A DNA stretch of 64,000 nucleotides from Glaciecola petra (GTDB lineage Bacteria; Pseudomonadota; Gammaproteobacteria; Enterobacterales; Alteromonadaceae), in assembly GCF_031846345.1 (NCBI RefSeq), contig NZ_JAVRHX010000001.1, positions 682,001-746,000 on the forward strand. Reading direction: 5' to 3'. Below are positions 61,032-64,000 of the stretch, in pieces. Made by a program: the position numbers and the translations under genes. The notes under the pieces are model-generated. The model had not been told where the DNA came from, ran no database searches, and was given only the letters and a program-made list of their open reading frames with translations. Each line of letters opens with the position of its first letter. The stretch's first letter is position 1.

Positions 61032-61049
61032 TGTTTACACCCGTGCACA
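61032..61049 (+). promoter_or_regulatory. Weak TyrR box upstream of tyrR
   Basis: TGT-N12-ACA (TGTTTA then CACCCG then TGCACA) keeps the outer bases and spacing of a TyrR box but not the inner A/T bases. It is 67 bases before the tyrR start, a place where it could mediate autoregulation. Low confidence by eye. Confidence 0.35.
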
Positions 61050-61115
61050 ATAGTTATACACAAAAGCAGGTGCAGTAAGGCGTGGTGGTCATATAAGTAA
61101 TTGGAGTTAAGGCAA

Positions 61116-62672
61116 ATGCGTTTAGAAATAAGTTGTAAAGATCGAAAGGGCATAACGCAAGCTGTACTTGATATATTAAATGAGTATGACATCGATTTGC
61201 GAGGAATAGAAATTGATGAAACTGGGAAAATTTTCTTGGACTTTCCCACAATCGAATTTAGCGACTTTCAACATCTCATGCCCCAATTAAGACGAGTAGA
61301 CGGCATAGTGGATGTAAAAACAACACCATTCATGCCAATACAACGTGAACGCAATCAGTTGCATGCAATACTTCAGACCTTACCAGATCCTGTTTTTTCG
61401 ATAGATGTTAACGGAAAAGTAGTACTTTATAATGATGTGGTGACATCAAGCCTTGAATTACAGACCGACCAACAACTTGATATCAACATTGAGGAACTAA
61501 TATCGGGGTTTAATTTTATTAAATGGCTGAGTGCTAAAAAAGTTGAAGCGCAAACTCAAAAAGTACAATTTTTACAACAAGATTATATTGCCGATATGCT
61601 CCCGGTTAATATACCCGATAGCGAAACTAACGTGTTGGCGGGTGCAGTTATTCTATTAAAATCAGAAGTAAGACTAGGGGCTCAAATTCATGCCCTAAGA
61701 AGCACCTATTCAGGCAGTTTTGACAGTTTTGATGCTAATTCAACCGCGATGAGACGAGTTATCAGAGAAGCTAAAAGAATGTCTGAATTAGACGGCAATA
61801 TTCTTATTACCGGTGATACAGGCTCGGGTAAAGAACAAATAGCTAGAGCTTGTCATGAAAATAGTGCACGTAGTGATGGCGAATTTGTGACTTTAAACTG
61901 TGCTTCATTGCCAGACGACGTGGCAGAAACTGAACTATTTGGATATGCGGATGGTGGGTTTGAAAAAGCAGTTGGTAAAGCTGGGTTATTTGAACAAGCA
62001 GCAGGCGGCACCATTTTATTTGACGAAGTATCTGAAATGTCTATGTCTTTGCAAGCAAAATTGTTGCGAGTGCTCGAATATGGAACCTATCATCAAGTGG
62101 GTGATAGTCGAGTTAAATATATAGACTGCCGAATAATTTGCACATCTTGTAAGGATCTCGCGGAAGCTGTTCAAAATGGTAAATTCAGAGAGGATTTATA
62201 TTATCGGTTAAATGTACTTGGTCTTGCAATACCACCATTACGAGAACGCAAAGCAGATATTGTGTCCTTAGCAAATAAATTAGTACTACAACATTCAAAA
62301 AAGCTAGGGATTCAAGCGCCAAAATTGAGTAAACCATGCATCGACTATATTGAATCTTATCCATGGCCTGGCAATATACGTCAATTAAAAAATGCTCTTT
62401 ACAGAGCAATCTCTTTAATTGATGGCAACGAAATTACAAAAGAAGCAATAAAACTACCCAACTGCAGTGCTAGCGTGACTTACATCGACGAGAATTTTGA
62501 CGGTACACTCGAGCAAGAAGTCAAACGATTTGAAAAAGACATGCTAAAGCGCTTGTATCCGTCTTATCCAAGTACTCGACAATTAGCCAAAAAATTAGGT
62601 TTGAGTCATACGGCTATTGCGAATAAATTGCGTGAATACGGCATCTCGAAGCATTCTGTCAGGATGCAATAA
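61116..62672 (+). CDS. tyrR: Aromatic amino-acid transcription regulator TyrR/PhhR
   Basis: TyrR responds to aromatic amino acids and either represses or activates target promoters. From ATG 61116 (518 residues; E. coli 513) it has an N-terminal ACT domain (MRLEISCKDRKGITQAVLDI), a PAS domain (about 80-190), an AAA+ domain with Walker A GDTGSGKE, and a C-terminal helix-turn-helix (TRQLAKKLGLSHTAIANKLREY). The GAFTGA loop of sigma-54 activators is replaced by ADGGFEKA, as expected for TyrR, which works with sigma-70. The TTG at 61101 is rejected on family alignment. Confidence 0.95.
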   Translation: MRLEISCKDRKGITQAVLDILNEYDIDLRGIEIDETGKIFLDFPTIEFSDFQHLMPQLRRVDGIVDVKTTPFMPIQRERNQLHAILQTLPDPVFSIDVNGKVVLYNDVVTSSLELQTDQQLDINIEELISGFNFIKWLSAKKVEAQTQKVQFLQQDYIADMLPVNIPDSETNVLAGAVILLKSEVRLGAQIHALRSTYSGSFDSFDANSTAMRRVIREAKRMSELDGNILITGDTGSGKEQIARACHENSARSDGEFVTLNCASLPDDVAETELFGYADGGFEKAVGKAGLFEQAAGGTILFDEVSEMSMSLQAKLLRVLEYGTYHQVGDSRVKYIDCRIICTSCKDLAEAVQNGKFREDLYYRLNVLGLAIPPLRERKADIVSLANKLVLQHSKKLGIQAPKLSKPCIDYIESYPWPGNIRQLKNALYRAISLIDGNEITKEAIKLPNCSASVTYIDENFDGTLEQEVKRFEKDMLKRLYPSYPSTRQLAKKLGLSHTAIANKLREYGISKHSVRMQ

Positions 62673-62750
62673 GGGGAATTTGCCCTACATCATTTTTGTC
62701 GCTATGCTTAATTGAGTGTTAAATGCTTTAGTGGATGTAGGGTAGGAATA

Positions 62751-63404
62751 GTGAGTATACAATTGTATGGGTATTGGCGCTCTTCAGCCAGCTATCGGGT
62801 CAGAATAGCATTAAATTTAAAACACATAGATTACGAATACGTTCCCATTCACTTGGTTAAAGATGGCGGGCAACAAAAGTCAGCAAATTATCAATTATTG
62901 AATCCTGCAATGCTCGTGCCGACACTCGTTGATCAAGATAAAGACATAACCTTAAATCAGTCATTGGCTATTATCGAATATCTCGATGAAGTGTACCCAG
63001 GTGAACAAACCCTTCTTCCTAAACACAAGCTTGATAGAGCAAGAGTTAGAATGCTAGCACACGACATCGCTTGTGACATACAACCTTTGGCTAACTTACG
63101 AGTATTGCATAAACTTCGCGACGAGCTGAAAGCAGAAAATGAGCAAGTTAACTATTGGGCTAAGTCGTTTATAGAATCTGGTTTTAATGCTTTAGAAAAA
63201 CGTTTGGCGACTCGGTCGGGCAAATATTGTTTTGGTTACGAGCTTAGTCTCGCAGATGTTTGTTTGGTGCCACAAGTCTACAATGCACTTAGATTCGGTG
63301 TGAAAATGGATCATTATCCCATACTCAAAAAAATATCAGAAAATTGCCAAAAGTTACCTGCTTTTGTGGAGGCCGCGCCAGAGAATCAAATTGACGCAAG
63401 CTAA
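62751..63404 (+). CDS. maiA: Maleylacetoacetate isomerase (zeta-class GST)
   Basis: MaiA converts maleylacetoacetate to fumarylacetoacetate in tyrosine/homogentisate breakdown, using glutathione. GTG 62751, with AGGA five bases before, gives 217 residues starting MSIQLYGYWRSSASYRVRIAL. The SSAxYRVRIAL motif holds the catalytic Ser; the C-terminal helical domain shows LSLADVCLVPQVYNALRFGV. hmgA, fahA and hppD are not in the window. A longer frame from 62712 is not family-like. Confidence 0.92.
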   Translation: MSIQLYGYWRSSASYRVRIALNLKHIDYEYVPIHLVKDGGQQKSANYQLLNPAMLVPTLVDQDKDITLNQSLAIIEYLDEVYPGEQTLLPKHKLDRARVRMLAHDIACDIQPLANLRVLHKLRDELKAENEQVNYWAKSFIESGFNALEKRLATRSGKYCFGYELSLADVCLVPQVYNALRFGVKMDHYPILKKISENCQKLPAFVEAAPENQIDAS

Positions 63405-63415
63405 TAACCTTAATG

Positions 63416-63874
63416 CTATATTGGCAGTTCGGTAGTATTTTTTACCTGTTTGAGAGCAAAAGTAGAGCTTAAATGATCAACCAGTGGCAAGCATGTTAAT
63501 TTTGACTTGAGTAATAATTCATACTCTTCGATGCTACGCACCATTACCTTTAATAAATAGTCTTTGTCACCGCTGGTAGTATGACATTCTATAATTTCGT
63601 CAATTTCTTGGACTGCCGTTTCAAATTTAGTGAGAGAATCACCATCATGATTTTTCAAGGTAACATAAATAAAGACTGACACCCCTAAACTTAATTTTTT
63701 AGCGTCCAACAAGGTCACTTTTTGACGAATTATACCCTCTGCTTCCATGCGTTTTACTCTGCGCCAACAGGGTGTATGTGACAGTCCCACATACTGGCTC
63801 AGCTCTGCCATTGAAACTGTTGCATCTTTTTGCATGACTCTAAGAATTTCACGATCAAATTTATCTAATTTCAT
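63416..63874 (-). CDS. Lrp/AsnC-family transcription regulator
   Basis: The 152-residue protein has the AsnC-type winged helix at the N-terminus (LDKFDREILRVMQKDATVSM ... LSHTPCWRRVKRMEAEGIIR) and a RAM effector domain (about 65-150). It has the helix VGLSHTPCWRRV typical of Lrp family members controlling amino-acid genes. It ends 11 bases from the convergent maiA stop. The 126-base AT-rich stretch beyond its start runs to the window end, and I see no clear promoter in it. Confidence 0.93.
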   Translation of the reverse strand: MKLDKFDREILRVMQKDATVSMAELSQYVGLSHTPCWRRVKRMEAEGIIRQKVTLLDAKKLSLGVSVFIYVTLKNHDGDSLTKFETAVQEIDEIIECHTTSGDKDYLLKVMVRSIEEYELLLKSKLTCLPLVDHLSSTFALKQVKNTTELPI

Positions 63875-64000
63875 AGTTTATCTGTTCAACATAAATAGTA
63901 TGTGTATTTCATTTTGAATATTATTGAGTTGTTATAATATGCAGTATTGACATGAAATATTACGTACAGTTTTAAAATTGTTCATATTATAGGATGATTA

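Overview
The window reads as a chromosomal segment of a marine, polarly flagellated gammaproteobacterium of the Alteromonadales (Alteromonas / Glaciecola / Paraglaciecola type). This rests on AT-rich coding, the order of the polar-flagellum and chemotaxis genes, MetJ and TyrR regulation, a Na+-pumping oxaloacetate decarboxylase, and the recX-alaS-csrA and psp-sap gene neighbourhoods. Coding density is high. No gap between genes exceeds 300 bases, and the longer gaps hold promoters, operators or terminators where noted. I saw no insertion sequence, prophage, CRISPR array or rRNA.

1-19.5 kb: flagellar and chemotaxis block, all on the + strand: fliK (5' end outside the window)-fliL-fliM-fliN-fliO-fliP-fliQ-fliR-flhB, then a sigma-54 promoter, then flhA-flhF-flhG-fliA-cheY-cheZ-cheA-parC-parP-cheW and a DUF2802 gene. 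It encodes the hook-length ruler, C-ring, export gate, polar placement and number control (FlhF/FlhG), sigma-28, and a polar chemosensory array with its ParC/ParP positioning proteins. cheB, usually between cheA and parC in this layout, is absent. CheA carries a threefold acidic repeat in place of a clear P2 domain.

19.5-25 kb: methionine block. A MetJ operator precedes metA, followed by a cobalamin methionine synthase split into two genes exactly at the homocysteine/folate domain boundary, then a DUF938 methyltransferase. 25-36 kb: housekeeping genes: an M13 metallopeptidase lipoprotein, a FemAB-like acyltransferase, recX (no adjacent recA), alaS, csrA, tRNA-Ser(GCU), two identical tRNA-Arg(ACG), and oadGAB.

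36.3-42.4 kb: surface-structure locus with an usher-like outer-membrane protein bearing C-terminal extension domains, a SPOR-domain lipoprotein, a PapD-like chaperone and two DUF4402 secreted proteins. It looks like an atypical chaperone-usher pilus. 42.5-51.3 kb: glycan locus in three transcription units: two PhyH-type dioxygenases with an FkbM methyltransferase; a NeuD-type acyltransferase with a GH43-like beta-propeller protein and a SAM methyltransferase; and a DegT aminotransferase with an HMW1C-like (GT41) glycosyltransferase and a WbqC-like protein. The last set suggests sugar modification and possibly cytoplasmic protein glycosylation. These two loci are the most accessory-looking and the most interesting part of the window.

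51.5-64 kb: sapFDCBA read away from pspF, with pspABC divergent from a sigma-54 promoter (envelope stress). Then phhA with a TyrR box, tyrR, maiA (aromatic amino-acid catabolism) and an Lrp/AsnC regulator.
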